Shown here piece after piece: positions 17,972 to 26,889 of a stretch of 64,000 nt of DNA. The first letter of the stretch is position 1, and the number at the start of each line of letters is the position of its first letter. Where the stretch lies: the NCBI RefSeq assembly GCF_036967205.1, contig NZ_CP146022.1:5518001-5582000 (forward strand). Direction: 5' to 3'. A program made the position numbers and the translations under genes. This DNA is from Streptomyces sp. Q6 (GTDB lineage: Bacteria > Actinomycetota > Actinomycetes > Streptomycetales > Streptomycetaceae). Below the pieces are notes generated by a model. It searched no databases. It was not told the DNA's origin and saw only the letters and a program-made list of their open reading frames with translations.

Positions 17972-18721
17972 ATGAGCAACCCCGAGGGCAAGCGGCATCC
18001 GAAGGAACAGCGGACGGGGCCCGTGATCCGTCGTCGCGACCAGGTCCAGCCGGGAACGAGTGACCAGCGACTGCTCGACACGGAGGGCCCCTCGGGGTGG
18101 GTCCACACCGACCCCTGGCGGGTCCTGCGCATTCAGTCGGAGTTCATCGAGGGCTTCGGCACGCTCGCCGAACTGCCGCCCGCGATCAGCGTGTTCGGCT
18201 CGGCGCGCACCCCGCTGGACTCACCCGAGTACGCGGCGGGCGTCGCCATCGGCAAGGCCCTGGTGGAGGCCGGCTTCGCCGTCATCACGGGCGGCGGCCC
18301 GGGCGCCATGCAGGCCGCCAACCAGGGCGCCGTGGAGGCCAAGGGCATCTCGGTCGGCCTCGGCATCGAGCTGCCCTTCGAGCAGGGCCTCAACCAGTAC
18401 GTCGACCTCGGCCTCAACTTCCGCTACTTCTTCGTACGCAAGACGATGTTCGTCAAGTACGCGCAGGGCTTCGTGGTCCTGCCCGGCGGCCTCGGCACCC
18501 TGGACGAGCTCTTCGAAGCGCTCACCCTCGTACAGACCACGAAGGTGACCCGCTTCCCGATCGTCCTCTTCGGTACGCAGTACTGGAGCGGCCTGGTCGA
18601 CTGGCTCAAGGACACGGTGATCGCCCAGGGCAAGGCCAGCGAGGCGGACCTCCTGCTCTTCCACGTCACGGACGACGTGGAAGAGGCGATCACGCTGGTC
18701 ACCAAGGAGACCGGCAAGTAG
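17972..18721 (+). CDS. LOG family (TIGR00730) Rossmann-fold protein
   Basis: A 249-residue cytoplasmic protein with the LOG hallmarks SVFGSART near residue 73, GGGPGAMQAANQGA near 107, and PGGLGTLDELFEAL (about 171-184). Family members are phosphoribohydrolases acting on nucleoside monophosphates; older annotation as lysine decarboxylase is misleading. A polar N-terminus of about 60 residues precedes the fold. The ATG has GGAGGGAG upstream. In M. tuberculosis a LOG gene also follows dapE, as I recall, so the arrangement is conserved. Confidence 0.88.
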   Translation: MSNPEGKRHPKEQRTGPVIRRRDQVQPGTSDQRLLDTEGPSGWVHTDPWRVLRIQSEFIEGFGTLAELPPAISVFGSARTPLDSPEYAAGVAIGKALVEAGFAVITGGGPGAMQAANQGAVEAKGISVGLGIELPFEQGLNQYVDLGLNFRYFFVRKTMFVKYAQGFVVLPGGLGTLDELFEALTLVQTTKVTRFPIVLFGTQYWSGLVDWLKDTVIAQGKASEADLLLFHVTDDVEEAITLVTKETGK

Positions 18722-18736
18722 TCCGGCGGCGGACCG

Positions 18737-19597
18737 CTACGCGAGTCCCCGGCGGGCGACCGCCGGGGGCCGGTGTCCCGCGATGGACGCCACCATGTCG
18801 AGCACCTGCCGGGTCTCCGCGACCTCGTGCACCCGGTAGACCTGCGCCCCCAGCCACGCCGACACGGCGGTCGTCGCCAGCGTTCCGATGACCCGCTCCT
18901 TGACGGGCTTGTCGAGCGTCTCGCCCACGAAGTCCTTGTTGGAGAGCGAGACGAGCACCGGCCACCCGGTCTCCACCATCTCCGGCAGCCGCCGCGTCGC
19001 CTCCAGCGAGTGGCGCGTGTTCTTCCCGAAGTCGTGCCCCGGATCGATCAGCACGGACTCGCGCGGCACACCCAGGGCGACCGCCCGCTCGGCGTAGCCG
19101 ACCGTCACGTCCAGGATGTCCGCCATCACGTCGTCGTACGTGACCCGGTGCGGCCGGGTCCGAGGCTCGGCGCCGCCCGCGTGCGTGCACACGAGGCCGA
19201 CCTGGTAGCGGGCCGCGACCTCGGCGAGCTTCGGGTCGACGCCGCCCCACGCGTCGTTCAGGAGATCCGCACCGGCCTCGCACACGGCCTCGCCGACCTC
19301 GTGCCGCCAGGTGTCGACGCTGATGATCACGTCGGGGAAGCGGCGCCGCACCTCCGCGACGAAACCGACGGTCCGCCGCGCCTCCTCCCGCGCGTCGACC
19401 TCCTCGCCGGGACCCGCCTTCACGCCGCCGATGTCGACGATCGCGGCGCCCTCGGCCACCGCCTGCTCGACGCGGGCCAGCGCGGGCTCGTCCTGGAACG
19501 TGGCGCCCTGGTCGTAGAAGGAGTCGGGGGTCCGGTTCACGATCGCCATGATCACCGGCTCGTGAGCGCCGAATTCGTGCTGGCCCAGCCTGAGCAT
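18737..19597 (-). CDS. Dihydropteroate synthase family protein (FolP2-like)
   Basis: A 286-residue TIM-barrel pterin-binding protein. Motifs are IMAIVNRTPDSFYD near the start, VDIGGVKAGPGEEVD, VIISVDTWRHEV, LLNDAWGG and IDPGHDFGKNT. DHPS makes dihydropteroate from pABA. However, the canonical loop reads GG(E/Q)STRPG in true FolP but GGVKAGPGEEV here, as in mycobacterial FolP2-type proteins, for which DHPS activity is doubtful. The start at MLRLGQHEFG was chosen over an in-frame upstream ATG at 19663 because homology begins there. It converges on the LOG gene with only 15 bp between stops. Confidence 0.82.
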   Translation of the reverse strand: MLRLGQHEFGAHEPVIMAIVNRTPDSFYDQGATFQDEPALARVEQAVAEGAAIVDIGGVKAGPGEEVDAREEARRTVGFVAEVRRRFPDVIISVDTWRHEVGEAVCEAGADLLNDAWGGVDPKLAEVAARYQVGLVCTHAGGAEPRTRPHRVTYDDVMADILDVTVGYAERAVALGVPRESVLIDPGHDFGKNTRHSLEATRRLPEMVETGWPVLVSLSNKDFVGETLDKPVKERVIGTLATTAVSAWLGAQVYRVHEVAETRQVLDMVASIAGHRPPAVARRGLA

Positions 19598-19725
19598 CCC
19601 CTGTGACTCTCCCTCGGATCCCTCTAGAACGGTCGCCTGCGACCTTAACCGTCGGTGCGGCATGGCACGATCGGAGCCTGACGGTTTCGGGCCGCACGGC
19701 CCAGTCGAGCCAGGGGACAGCAGAG

Positions 19726-20124
19726 ATGGTCATGTTCTTGTTTCTGGTCGCCGCGCTGGTCGTGGTGGTCGCCGCGGTGACGCTCGCGGTCCTCGGCGGC
19801 GGCGACGGCGGCGCGCTGCGCGACGAGCCGTCCCAGTTCTACGCCGACCCGCTGCCCCCGGATCGCCCCCTGGCCCCCGCCGACCTGGAGGCGCTGCGCC
19901 TGCCCACCGCCGTGCGCGGCTACCGCATGGCGGAGGTGGACGACGCGCTGAACCGCCTGGGCGCCGAGCTCGCCGAGCGCGAGGCACGCATCGGGGAGCT
20001 GGAGGCGGCCCTCGCCGCGGCCCACGCACAGGCGGCCCGGCGGCCCGTCGACCCCCGGACCGATCAGAACGGCTTCGCGCCGCCCGGCGGGTACCAGGGC
20101 GAGCCGGGGGAGGACTTCCGGTGA
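19726..20124 (+). CDS. DivIVA-motif membrane-associated protein
   Basis: A 132-residue protein with an N-terminal membrane segment (MFLFLVAALVVVVAAVTLAVLGGG), a linker, and one DivIVA-domain motif (LRLPTAVRGYRMAEVDDALNRLGAEL, described here only by its ends at about residues 65-90) followed by a short coiled coil (EREARIGELEAALAAAHAQ). It may sense or bind curved membrane or a polar partner, but no function is established. ATG 19726 or 19732 could start it. Its stop overlaps the GTG of tag, so the two are co-translated. Confidence 0.8.
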   Translation: MVMFLFLVAALVVVVAAVTLAVLGGGDGGALRDEPSQFYADPLPPDRPLAPADLEALRLPTAVRGYRMAEVDDALNRLGAELAEREARIGELEAALAAAHAQAARRPVDPRTDQNGFAPPGGYQGEPGEDFR

Positions 20125-20738
20125 GCGAGCCGGTACCGGGCGCCGCGCTCCCCGGACCCGACGGGAAGCTGCGCTGTCCCTGGGGACTGTCGACCGAGGA
20201 CTACCTGGCGTACCACGACGAGGAGTGGGGCCGCCCGGTCCACGGCGACGACGCGCTCTTCGAGCGGCTGTCCCTGGAGGCCTTCCAGTCGGGCCTGTCC
20301 TGGATCACGATCCTGCGCCGCCGCGAGACCTTCCGCGCCGCCTTCTCCGGGTTCAAGATCGCCGACGTGGCCGCCTTCACGGACACCGACCGCGAGCGCC
20401 TGCTCGCCGACCCCGGCATCATCCGCAACCGCGCCAAGGTCGACGCGACCCTCGCCAACGCCCGCGTGCTCGCGCAGTGGTCGCCCGGCGAACTCGACGC
20501 GCTGATCTGGTCGTTCGCGCCGAGCGCCGCAGACCGCCCGGTCCCGAAGGTGCTCGGCGACGTGGCCGCGATCACCGACGAGTCCAAGGCCCTGTCCAAG
20601 GAGCTGAAGAAGCGCGGCCTGCGCTTCGTCGGCCCCACCACGGCGTACGCGCTCATGCAGGCGTGCGGGCTGGTCGACGACCACCTGGCCGACTGCACGG
20701 CCCGCACGACGAAGAAGCCCCGGTCACGCAGGTCCTAG
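20121..20738 (+). CDS. tag: DNA-3-methyladenine glycosylase I
   Basis: A 205-residue base-excision repair enzyme that removes 3-methyladenine from alkylated DNA. The zinc ligands are recognisable: Cys19 in RCPWG, His32 in YHDEEWG, and His188 with Cys192 near the C-terminus (DDHLADC). The core FQSGLSWITILRRRE and the KVLGDVAAITDESKALSKELKKRG region are typical. It starts at GTG 20121 overlapping the upstream stop. Its TAG stop overlaps the stop of the convergent enoyl-CoA hydratase in a shared CTAG. Confidence 0.93.
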   Translation: MSEPVPGAALPGPDGKLRCPWGLSTEDYLAYHDEEWGRPVHGDDALFERLSLEAFQSGLSWITILRRRETFRAAFSGFKIADVAAFTDTDRERLLADPGIIRNRAKVDATLANARVLAQWSPGELDALIWSFAPSAADRPVPKVLGDVAAITDESKALSKELKKRGLRFVGPTTAYALMQACGLVDDHLADCTARTTKKPRSRRS

Positions 20739-21538
20739 CGCCCCAGGTACTTCGGCTTCTCCTTGGCGAGGAAGGCCTGGACGGCGATGGTGTGGTCCTC
20801 GGACGCGCCGGCCCGCGCCTGCAGTTCGTCCTCCTTGTCGAGGGTCTCGTCCAGGGAGTGGTCGGCGGAGAACGCCACGGCCTCCTTGAGCGCGGCGTAG
20901 GCGACGGTCGGACCCTCGGCGAGCGTGCGGGCCACCTTCCGCGCCTCGTCGGCGAGCTCGGCGCCGGGCACGATCCGGTTCGCGATGCCGAGCTCGTACG
21001 CCTCCCGCGCCGTGAGGGAGCGCGGGAAGAGCAGCAGATCGGTGGCGCGGCCCGGCCCGATCAGGCGCGGCAGCGTCCAGGACACGCCGGAGTCGGCGGT
21101 CAGTGCGACACCCGCGAACGAGGTGTTGAACGACGCGTGGTCGGCGACGATCCGGTAGTCAGCGCAGAGCGCGAACCCGAAGCCCGCGCCGGCCGCCACG
21201 CCGTTCACCGCGGCCACGACCGGCTTCGGCATCCCGGTCAGCGCCCGCACGATCGGGTTGTAGTGCTCGCGCACCGTGTTCATGGTGCGGCCCTTGCCGT
21301 CCTCGCGGTCGGCCATCAGCGACCCGACGTGCTCCTTCAGGTCCTGGCCCACACAGAACGCCCGCTCGCCGGAGGCGGTCAGCAGGACCGCCCGCACCGC
21401 CTCGTCGGCGGCGGCGGCCTGCACCGCGTCGCGGAGGGCGACCTTGGCCTCGTTGTTCATCGCGTTCATCGCCTCGGGGCGGTTCAGCGTGATCGTCGCG
21501 AGCCCGTCACTCACCTCGTAGAGCACGGTGTCGGCCAT
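20735..21538 (-). CDS. Enoyl-CoA hydratase/isomerase family protein
   Basis: A 267-residue crotonase-fold enzyme. Oxyanion-hole segments are visible as ERAFCVGQDLKEH (about 58-70) and NGVAAGAGFGFALCADYRI (about 108-126), and the acidic position in TADSGVSWTLPRLIG resembles PaaG-type isomerases. Family members add water to, or isomerise, acyl-CoA double bonds; substrate is not predictable. A strong AGGAGG sits upstream of the ATG (complement of 21536-21538). It converges on tag, sharing the CTAG stop. Confidence 0.88.
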   Translation of the reverse strand: MADTVLYEVSDGLATITLNRPEAMNAMNNEAKVALRDAVQAAAADEAVRAVLLTASGERAFCVGQDLKEHVGSLMADREDGKGRTMNTVREHYNPIVRALTGMPKPVVAAVNGVAAGAGFGFALCADYRIVADHASFNTSFAGVALTADSGVSWTLPRLIGPGRATDLLLFPRSLTAREAYELGIANRIVPGAELADEARKVARTLAEGPTVAYAALKEAVAFSADHSLDETLDKEDELQARAGASEDHTIAVQAFLAKEKPKYLGR

Positions 21539-21734
21539 GGGACTCCTCCTATGCGGTTGCTTAGTCGTCGTGCTCAGCATGACGGAGATCACGGCCCGCG
21601 GAACGCCCCCGGCATGTGACCTGCGTCTAACAATTCCGCTTCGGGGGGAGCATGAAGGAGGCGCAGTATCGCAGTCACATCGCCGAATTGAGTGGTTTTG
21701 CTCAAGCGCGTTGCGCAAGCGATGCCGACTGATG

Positions 21735-21765
21735 TTGGTCATCGGGTCCGCCGATGCGGGATAAT
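21735..21765 (+). promoter_or_regulatory. Candidate promoter of the DUF3117 gene, in a 319-bp gene-free stretch (21539-21857)
   Basis: GATAAT at 21760-21765 matches a vegetative -10 at five of six positions; TTGGTC at 21735-21740 is a possible -35 with a long 19-nt spacer. The stretch also contains TTGCTCAAGCGCGTTGCGCAAGC near 21708, a partial dyad described here by its repeated CAAGC/GCAA elements. No open frame was supported in it. Confidence 0.4.
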
Positions 21766-21857
21766 GGCCTGGAAGCAATGTGTTCGATGCCGGTGACGTG
21801 TGCCCATCCAGAGGGCCGTCGGCTACCGATGAGCTGGTTTCAGGAAGGGGAACGAGC

Positions 21858-22025
21858 ATGGCGGCCATGAAGCCGCGAACGGGTGACGGCCCGCTCGAGG
21901 TGACAAAGGAGGGGCGGGGCATCGTCATGCGCGTTCCGCTCGAAGGCGGCGGTCGGCTCGTAGTAGAGCTGACGCCGGACGAGGCCGATGCCCTCGGCGA
22001 CGCCCTGAAGAAGGTCGTCGGCTGA
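21858..22025 (+). CDS. DUF3117 family small protein (55 aa)
   Basis: A 55-residue soluble protein conserved across actinobacteria. It begins [20 protein letters not shown] and continues as a short beta-hairpin and helix ending [19 protein letters not shown] precedes the ATG. A similar small gene lies close to tagA and upstream of sigE in mycobacteria, as I recall. The function is unknown. A strong terminator follows, so it is probably monocistronic. Confidence 0.88.
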   Translation: MAAMKPRTGDGPLEVTKEGRGIVMRVPLEGGGRLVVELTPDEADALGDALKKVVG

Positions 22026-22047
22026 CGCGGAAGCGACCATACCTTTT

Positions 22048-22084
22048 CGACTGCCCCGGCACACATTCGGTGCCGGGGCAGTCG
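22048..22084. terminator. Terminator after the DUF3117 gene
   Basis: Perfect 15-bp stem (CGACTGCCCCGGCAC and complement) with a 7-nt loop, preceded by TTTT, between convergent genes. Confidence 0.8.
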
Positions 22085-22120
22085 TGCGTCCGGGGTCCGG
22101 ACCCCGGGGAGGCCGGTGTT

Positions 22121-22690
22121 TCAGCGCTTCACGGCGCAGAGCAGCCCGTCGCCGACGGGCAGCAGCGAGGGCACCAGCTCGGGGGACTCCCGCACCGCGC
22201 GCAGCAGCTCGCGCAGGCGCACCACCTCCACCGGCTGCGGACCCGAGTCGACGGTCCGGCCGTCGGCGAAGACACCCTCGAAGCACACCAGGCCGCCGGG
22301 GCGCAGCAGGCGCAACGATTCAGCGAGGTAGTCCAGGCTCTCCATCCGGTCGCCGTCGCAGAAGACCAGGTCGTAGCCGCTGTCCGCGAGCCGCGGGAGG
22401 ACGTCGAGCGCCCGGCCGGGGATGAACCTGGCCCGGTTGCTGGCGAAGCCGGCCGCGCGGAACGCCTGCCGGGCGAACTGCTGCCGCTCGGGCTCGGGAT
22501 CGACCGTCGTCAGGACGCCGTCGGGCCGCATTCCGTGCAGAAGATGGATTCCGGACACGCCCGTGCCCGTACCGATCTCGGCGACGGACTTCGCCCCCAC
22601 CGTGGCAGCGAGCAGCCGCAGCGCGGCGCCCGCGCCGGGGGACACCGAGCGCAGCCCGGCCTCGCGGGCCCGGTCCCGGGCCCAGCGCAC
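22121..22690 (-). CDS. SAM-dependent O-methyltransferase (class I, COMT-like)
   Basis: A methyltransferase with the AdoMet-binding motif [15 protein letters not shown], then LTTVDPEPE, the metal/substrate region DLVFCDGDR and the end [14 protein letters not shown]. It resembles mycobacterial Rv1220c, which sits next to sigE there too. GTG at 22690 is the first ordinary start, but it removes the conserved stretch [20 protein letters not shown]. That stretch is encoded in frame up to an ATT at 22751-22753 with AGGAG 6 nt before it. An ATT start would give 210 residues, closer to the family length. The substrate is unknown. Confidence 0.85.
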   Translation of the reverse strand: MRWARDRAREAGLRSVSPGAGAALRLLAATVGAKSVAEIGTGTGVSGIHLLHGMRPDGVLTTVDPEPERQQFARQAFRAAGFASNRARFIPGRALDVLPRLADSGYDLVFCDGDRMESLDYLAESLRLLRPGGLVCFEGVFADGRTVDSGPQPVEVVRLRELLRAVRESPELVPSLLPVGDGLLCAVKR

Positions 22691-22805
22691 CGCGTCGTCC
22701 TCGGCGACAAAGGCGTCGGCGAACGCCCAGCTCGTCTGCCGGTTGCCGGTAATGGCCCTCTCCTGTCCCCGTGGTTGCCTGCGCGTGACTTTATCCGTTG
22801 GTGGC

Positions 22806-22832
22806 GGGAACTCGCAGATGGGACCGGGCGTT
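22806..22832 (+). promoter_or_regulatory. ECF-type promoter of sigE (probable autoregulation)
   Basis: GGGAAC at 22806-22811 and CGTT at 22829-22832 are separated by 17 nt. This is the -35/-10 pattern recognised by SigE-class ECF sigma factors (GGGAAC ... CGTT/GTT). It lies 80 nt before the sigE ATG, supporting positive autoregulation. Confidence 0.65.
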
Positions 22833-22912
22833 TAAGAGGCAGGCGGACGGCGGGGAGCCGACCGGCAAATCTGAGTAAAAACGCTTATCCGGAGCTAACG
22901 GGCGAGGTGGCT

Positions 22913-23689
22913 ATGGTAGGGGCTCCACTGGACACCACCAGAGCCGACAGGGGAGGTGCGGCTGCGCCTGTGGATCGGGGAGGAGTGCTGCGGCGCTTTC
23001 TCAGGTCGGCGGGTGAGCCGAAATCTGTGACCGACACCGCTGACCGAATCCGCACCACTGACTCCGCGCAGCAGACCGCGACCTTTGCCGCTGATGCGGA
23101 ATCGCAGGCGTGGACTCCGCCCACCTGGGAGGAGATCGTCAGCACGCACAGCGGCCGGGTGTACCGGCTGGCCTACCGACTGACCGGAAACCAGCACGAC
23201 GCCGAGGACCTCACGCAGGAGGTCTTCGTCCGCGTCTTCCGCTCCCTGTCGACGTACACGCCCGGCACGTTCGAGGGCTGGCTGCACCGCATCACCACGA
23301 ACCTGTTCCTGGACATGGTCCGCCGCAAGCAGCGCATCCGCTTCGACTCCCTCGGGGACGACGCGGCCGAGCGCCTGCCCAGCCGCGACCCGTCGCCGCA
23401 GCAGGTCTTCAACGACGCGCACTTCGACGCCGACGTCCAGCAGGCCCTCGACACCCTCGCGCCCGAGTTCCGCGCCGCCGTCGTGCTGTGCGACATCGAA
23501 GGACTCTCGTACGAGGAGATCGCGGCGACCCTGGGCGTGAAGCTGGGCACGGTGCGCAGCCGTATCCACCGCGGCCGCTCGCAGCTGCGCAAGGCGTTGC
23601 AGCACCGTTCGCCCGAGGCCCGCGCCGAGCGCCGCACGCTCGCGACCACGGGGATCCCCGTCCTTGGAGGAGGGGGCGCGCCCGCGTGA
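22913..23689 (+). CDS. sigE: ECF RNA polymerase sigma factor, mycobacterial SigE orthologue type
   Basis: A 258-residue sigma-70 family regulator. An N-terminal extension of about 70 residues precedes region 2 ([25 protein letters not shown], seen from about residue 80) and region 2.4 ([20 protein letters not shown]). Region 4 follows ([24 protein letters not shown] and [18 protein letters not shown]). It directs envelope-stress transcription. Gene order sigE - anti-sigma - htrA - tatB matches the mycobacterial Rv1221-Rv1224 block. Note that the gene called sigE in S. coelicolor is a different ECF factor. The stop overlaps the next gene's GTG. Confidence 0.9.
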   Translation: MVGAPLDTTRADRGGAAAPVDRGGVLRRFLRSAGEPKSVTDTADRIRTTDSAQQTATFAADAESQAWTPPTWEEIVSTHSGRVYRLAYRLTGNQHDAEDLTQEVFVRVFRSLSTYTPGTFEGWLHRITTNLFLDMVRRKQRIRFDSLGDDAAERLPSRDPSPQQVFNDAHFDADVQQALDTLAPEFRAAVVLCDIEGLSYEEIAATLGVKLGTVRSRIHRGRSQLRKALQHRSPEARAERRTLATTGIPVLGGGGAPA

Positions 23690-24642
23690 GTGGATCACGT
23701 CTCAATCCTGCCGAGCGCCAACAGACCGCGGCCGATCAGCACCTGGGGGACAGGCTGGCCGCTCTGGTCGACGGCGAGTTGGACCACGACGCCCGCGAGC
23801 GCGTGCTCGCGCACCTGGCGACCTGTTCGAAATGCAAGGCCGAGGCCGACGCCCAGCGCCGCCTCAAGAGCGTCTTCGCGGAGGCGGCCCCACCGCCGCC
23901 CTCCGAGAGCTTCCTCGCCCGCCTCCAGGGGCTTCCCGCGGGAGGTGACGGCGACGCGGGCACACCACCGTTCGCGGGAGGCGGCTTCGGTACCGGCCGC
24001 GCCTTCGGCAGCGTCCGGGGCTTCGGGCAAGGAGTCTTCGACGTAGACCCCGAACCGTTCGGCTACGCCCCGGCCGGGGCGCACGCCGCCGTGCTTCCCA
24101 GCGCGCAGCGGGGCTTCCGCATCCACGAGGTGAGCCGCCCCGACCGGCACGACGGCGACCGGGCCTCGCGCTCGCGCCGCTTCGCGTTCGCCGCGGCGGG
24201 CGCGGTGTCGCTGGCCGCGATCGCGCTCGGCGGAGTCTCGGCCGGTGCCCCGGTCGACGCGTCGGACGCGCGCGGTGGCGGCGGCAGCAATGTCACACCG
24301 CTGCGCAGCCAGGCCTCGGGCACCACGTCGAGTCCGGAGTCCCCGCGTCGTCGGGCCCTGTCCCCGCTGCTCGGCCAGGGCGGTGGCGCGCTCTCCGCAC
24401 CGGTGTCGCCGACGGAGGCGGGTGCGCCGCTGCTGCCCGGCGGCGGCCACGCCGAGAGCGCCACGTACCCGTTCCCGAGCCCGCTGCTGTCCGGCGCGGC
24501 CCGCATGTCGCCCCTGATACGCCCGGCTCAGGACACGTACGCGCCGGCCGAGGCGACCGCCTTCGAGGAGATGACACCGGGGTTCGTCGCGGCGCCCGTC
24601 TCCTCGCCGACCGCGTCGTCCCGCCCGTCCTCGCTCCGCTGA
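23686..24642 (+). CDS. rseA: Anti-sigma factor with zinc-finger (RseA-like), partner of SigE
   Basis: A 318-residue membrane protein. The N-terminal ZAS-type finger holds His43, Cys47 and Cys50 (HLATCSKC), the usual sigma-binding fold. After a long Gly-rich cytoplasmic linker, a single membrane span ([19 protein letters not shown], about 165-185) places a Ser/Pro/Ala-rich domain outside. It should hold SigE inactive at rest and be degraded or inactivated on envelope stress. GTG start overlaps the sigE stop. The external tail is much longer than in mycobacterial RseA. Confidence 0.85.
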   Translation: MSGSRLNPAERQQTAADQHLGDRLAALVDGELDHDARERVLAHLATCSKCKAEADAQRRLKSVFAEAAPPPPSESFLARLQGLPAGGDGDAGTPPFAGGGFGTGRAFGSVRGFGQGVFDVDPEPFGYAPAGAHAAVLPSAQRGFRIHEVSRPDRHDGDRASRSRRFAFAAAGAVSLAAIALGGVSAGAPVDASDARGGGGSNVTPLRSQASGTTSSPESPRRRALSPLLGQGGGALSAPVSPTEAGAPLLPGGGHAESATYPFPSPLLSGAARMSPLIRPAQDTYAPAEATAFEEMTPGFVAAPVSSPTASSRPSSLR

Positions 24643-24736
24643 CGCACCTGCACCCGAGCCGCTGAACCTGGTTGAATCGCGCGTGGGAGCCCGTGGCGTG
24701 GTGCCGCGGGCCAGGTGGCGGGGAGAGCGGCGGGAC

Positions 24737-26748
24737 ATGGACGAGGGCAAGCCCACAAAGGCCAAGTGGTGGAGCCGCCCCCGACCGGACACGGGGCACT
24801 CCGTGGGGGACGACGGCGACTGGCACCTCCAGGCGCCGGCACCAGCATCAGCGCCGACAGCGGCACCCGCCCCGGCACCGGCAGCAGCACCCGCACCGGC
24901 GTCCGCGCCTGACTCCGGCGGGATCGCGGAGAGCGGTGAGGGTGCGGGTGCGGCGAGTGCCGTGACGAGCGCCGTGCCGAGCGCCGGGAGCACGGGTGAG
25001 GGGGTGGACGGGGGTTCACCGAACCCGACGCTTGCCGCCCCGGCCGACAGCGACACCGCTGACATCGCTGACAGCACCGGCAGCGGCATGGGCGACGCAG
25101 GCGCGGACCTCGGTACCAGCCCCAGCACCAGCCTCGGCGCCGGTACCAGCCCCAGCACCACCAGTGCCGGCCTCGGCAGCGGCATCACCCCCGATCCCGC
25201 TCCGGCCCCCGCCGCGGCCTCCTCCGGGGCCGACGGCCAAGCCCCGCGCCCCTGCACGACCCCGACCCCTACAGCACCCCGCCGTACGGCGAGCCGGGGC
25301 CGTGGGCGCTCGCGCCGCCCGTCCAGCACCCGGCGACCACCCCGGCCCACGGCACGTCGACGGCGCAGCCGCCGTACCGCACCGCTCCGGTTCCGGCCCC
25401 CGCGCCTGCGCCCGCTCCCGCTCCCATGGACCCGCACCCCGCTGCCGCGCCGGCCGGTCACGCGCTCAACGCCCCGCCGCCGTTCGCCGGTGCCCCGGCG
25501 CCCGCGTCGCCGACCGGCCCGCACCCGGCAGGCGGAGCCACGCCCGCACCGCAGCCCCCGGCCGGGGCCTGGCAGCAGTACGACCCCTGGGCCGGGCCCG
25601 TCTCCCTGTCGCAGAGCGGCGGGCCCGTCGGCGGGAAGCCCGCGCGGCGGCGGCGCGGCGCGGTGCTCGCCGCCGTACTGATCGCCGTCGTGTCCGGCGG
25701 TGTCGGCGGCGCGATCGGCTCCTACCTGGAGCGCAACGGCGGCACCGAGGTCCAACTCCCGCAGGCCGGCGCCGAGTCCACGCACCGCGCGCCCGGCAGC
25801 GTCGCGGGCATCGCCGCCACCGCCCTGCCCGGCGTCGTCACCATCCACACCAAGGGCTCCTCGGAGCAGGGCACCGGCACCGGCTTCGTGCTCGACGGCC
25901 GCGGCCACATCCTCACGAACAACCACGTCGTGGAACCCGCGGGCAGCGGCGGTGAGATATCGGTCACGTTCGCCGGAGGCCAGAGCGCCGACGCCGAGGT
26001 GGTCGGGCACGACAGCGGCTACGACCTCGCCGTCATCAAGGTCGAGGGCGTGCGCGGACTGAAGCCCCTGCGCCTCGGCAACTCCGAGAACGTGCAGGTC
26101 GGTGACCCGGTCGTGGCCATCGGCGCCCCCTTCGACCTGGCCAACACGGTCACCTCCGGCATCATCAGCGCCAAGGAGCGGCCCATCACGGCGGGCGGCG
26201 AGAAGGGCGACGGCAGCGATGTCAGCTACGTCGACGCGCTCCAGACCGACGCCCCCATCAACCCGGGCAACTCCGGCGGCCCGCTCGTCGACACGCAGGC
26301 CCGCGTCATCGGTATCAACAGCGCGATCCGCTCCGCGGACAGCGGCTCCGAGCTGGACGGCGGCCAGTCCGGTTCGATCGGCCTCGGGTTCGCGATCCCG
26401 ATCAACCAGGCCAAGCGCGTCGCCGAGGAGCTCATCAACACCGGCAAGGCCACCCATCCGGTGATCGGTGTCACGCTCGACATGGACTACAGCGGCGACG
26501 GCGCCCGTGTCGGCACGAAGGGCAACAGCGGTGGCTCGGCCGTCAGTCCGGGCGGGCCCGGCGACAAGGCCGGAATCGAACCCCGCGACGTGATCACCGA
26601 GGTGGACGGTACGCGCGTCCACTCCGGCGAGGAACTGATCGTCAAGATCCGCGCCCACCGCCCCGGCGACAAACTGGACCTCACGCTCGAACGGGGCGGA
26701 AAGGAACGGAAAGTGAACCTCGTGCTCGGCTCGGCCGACGGCAACTGA
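24737..26748 (+). CDS. htrA: HtrA/DegP-like S1C serine protease with PDZ domain, frameshifted as sequenced
   Basis: A membrane-anchored protease for envelope quality control. A long Ala/Pro-rich cytoplasmic region precedes a signal anchor (GAVLAAVLIAVVSGGVGGAIG). The catalytic triad is visible: His in ILTNNHVV, Asp in GYDLAVIKV and Ser in NPGNSGGPLVD. A C-terminal PDZ domain ends LVLGSADGN. The N-terminal frame (from ATG 24737) runs out of sense near 25244-25250; the expected GQAPRPLHDPDPYSTPPYGEPGPW appears only if one C is added to the CCCC run there. The repaired protein is about 670 residues. A shorter in-frame start, ATG 25426, would retain only anchor and protease. It belongs to the SigE stress block. 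Confidence 0.88.
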
Positions 26749-26889
26749 CCCGACCTGATCCCGGACGTATCCCAGTGGCTACCAAATGGACAGGATCGCC
26801 GGGTACCGTGGACCCGGTCCGATGCCGGACCCTGCCGAAGACCTGCTACTGAAGACCGCCGCGGGCCGAGGACACGCTAGGAGTGCAAG

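Noticed and set aside
25236-25256. Programmed -1 frameshifting in htrA and the other four split genes
   Set aside because: No slippery heptamer with a downstream pseudoknot was seen, and five unrelated genes share the defect, so missing bases are the simpler explanation.
23695-26658. A 987-codon open frame on the - strand opposite the anti-sigma and htrA genes
   Set aside because: It spans two genes and their gap, with biased composition and no recognisable fold.
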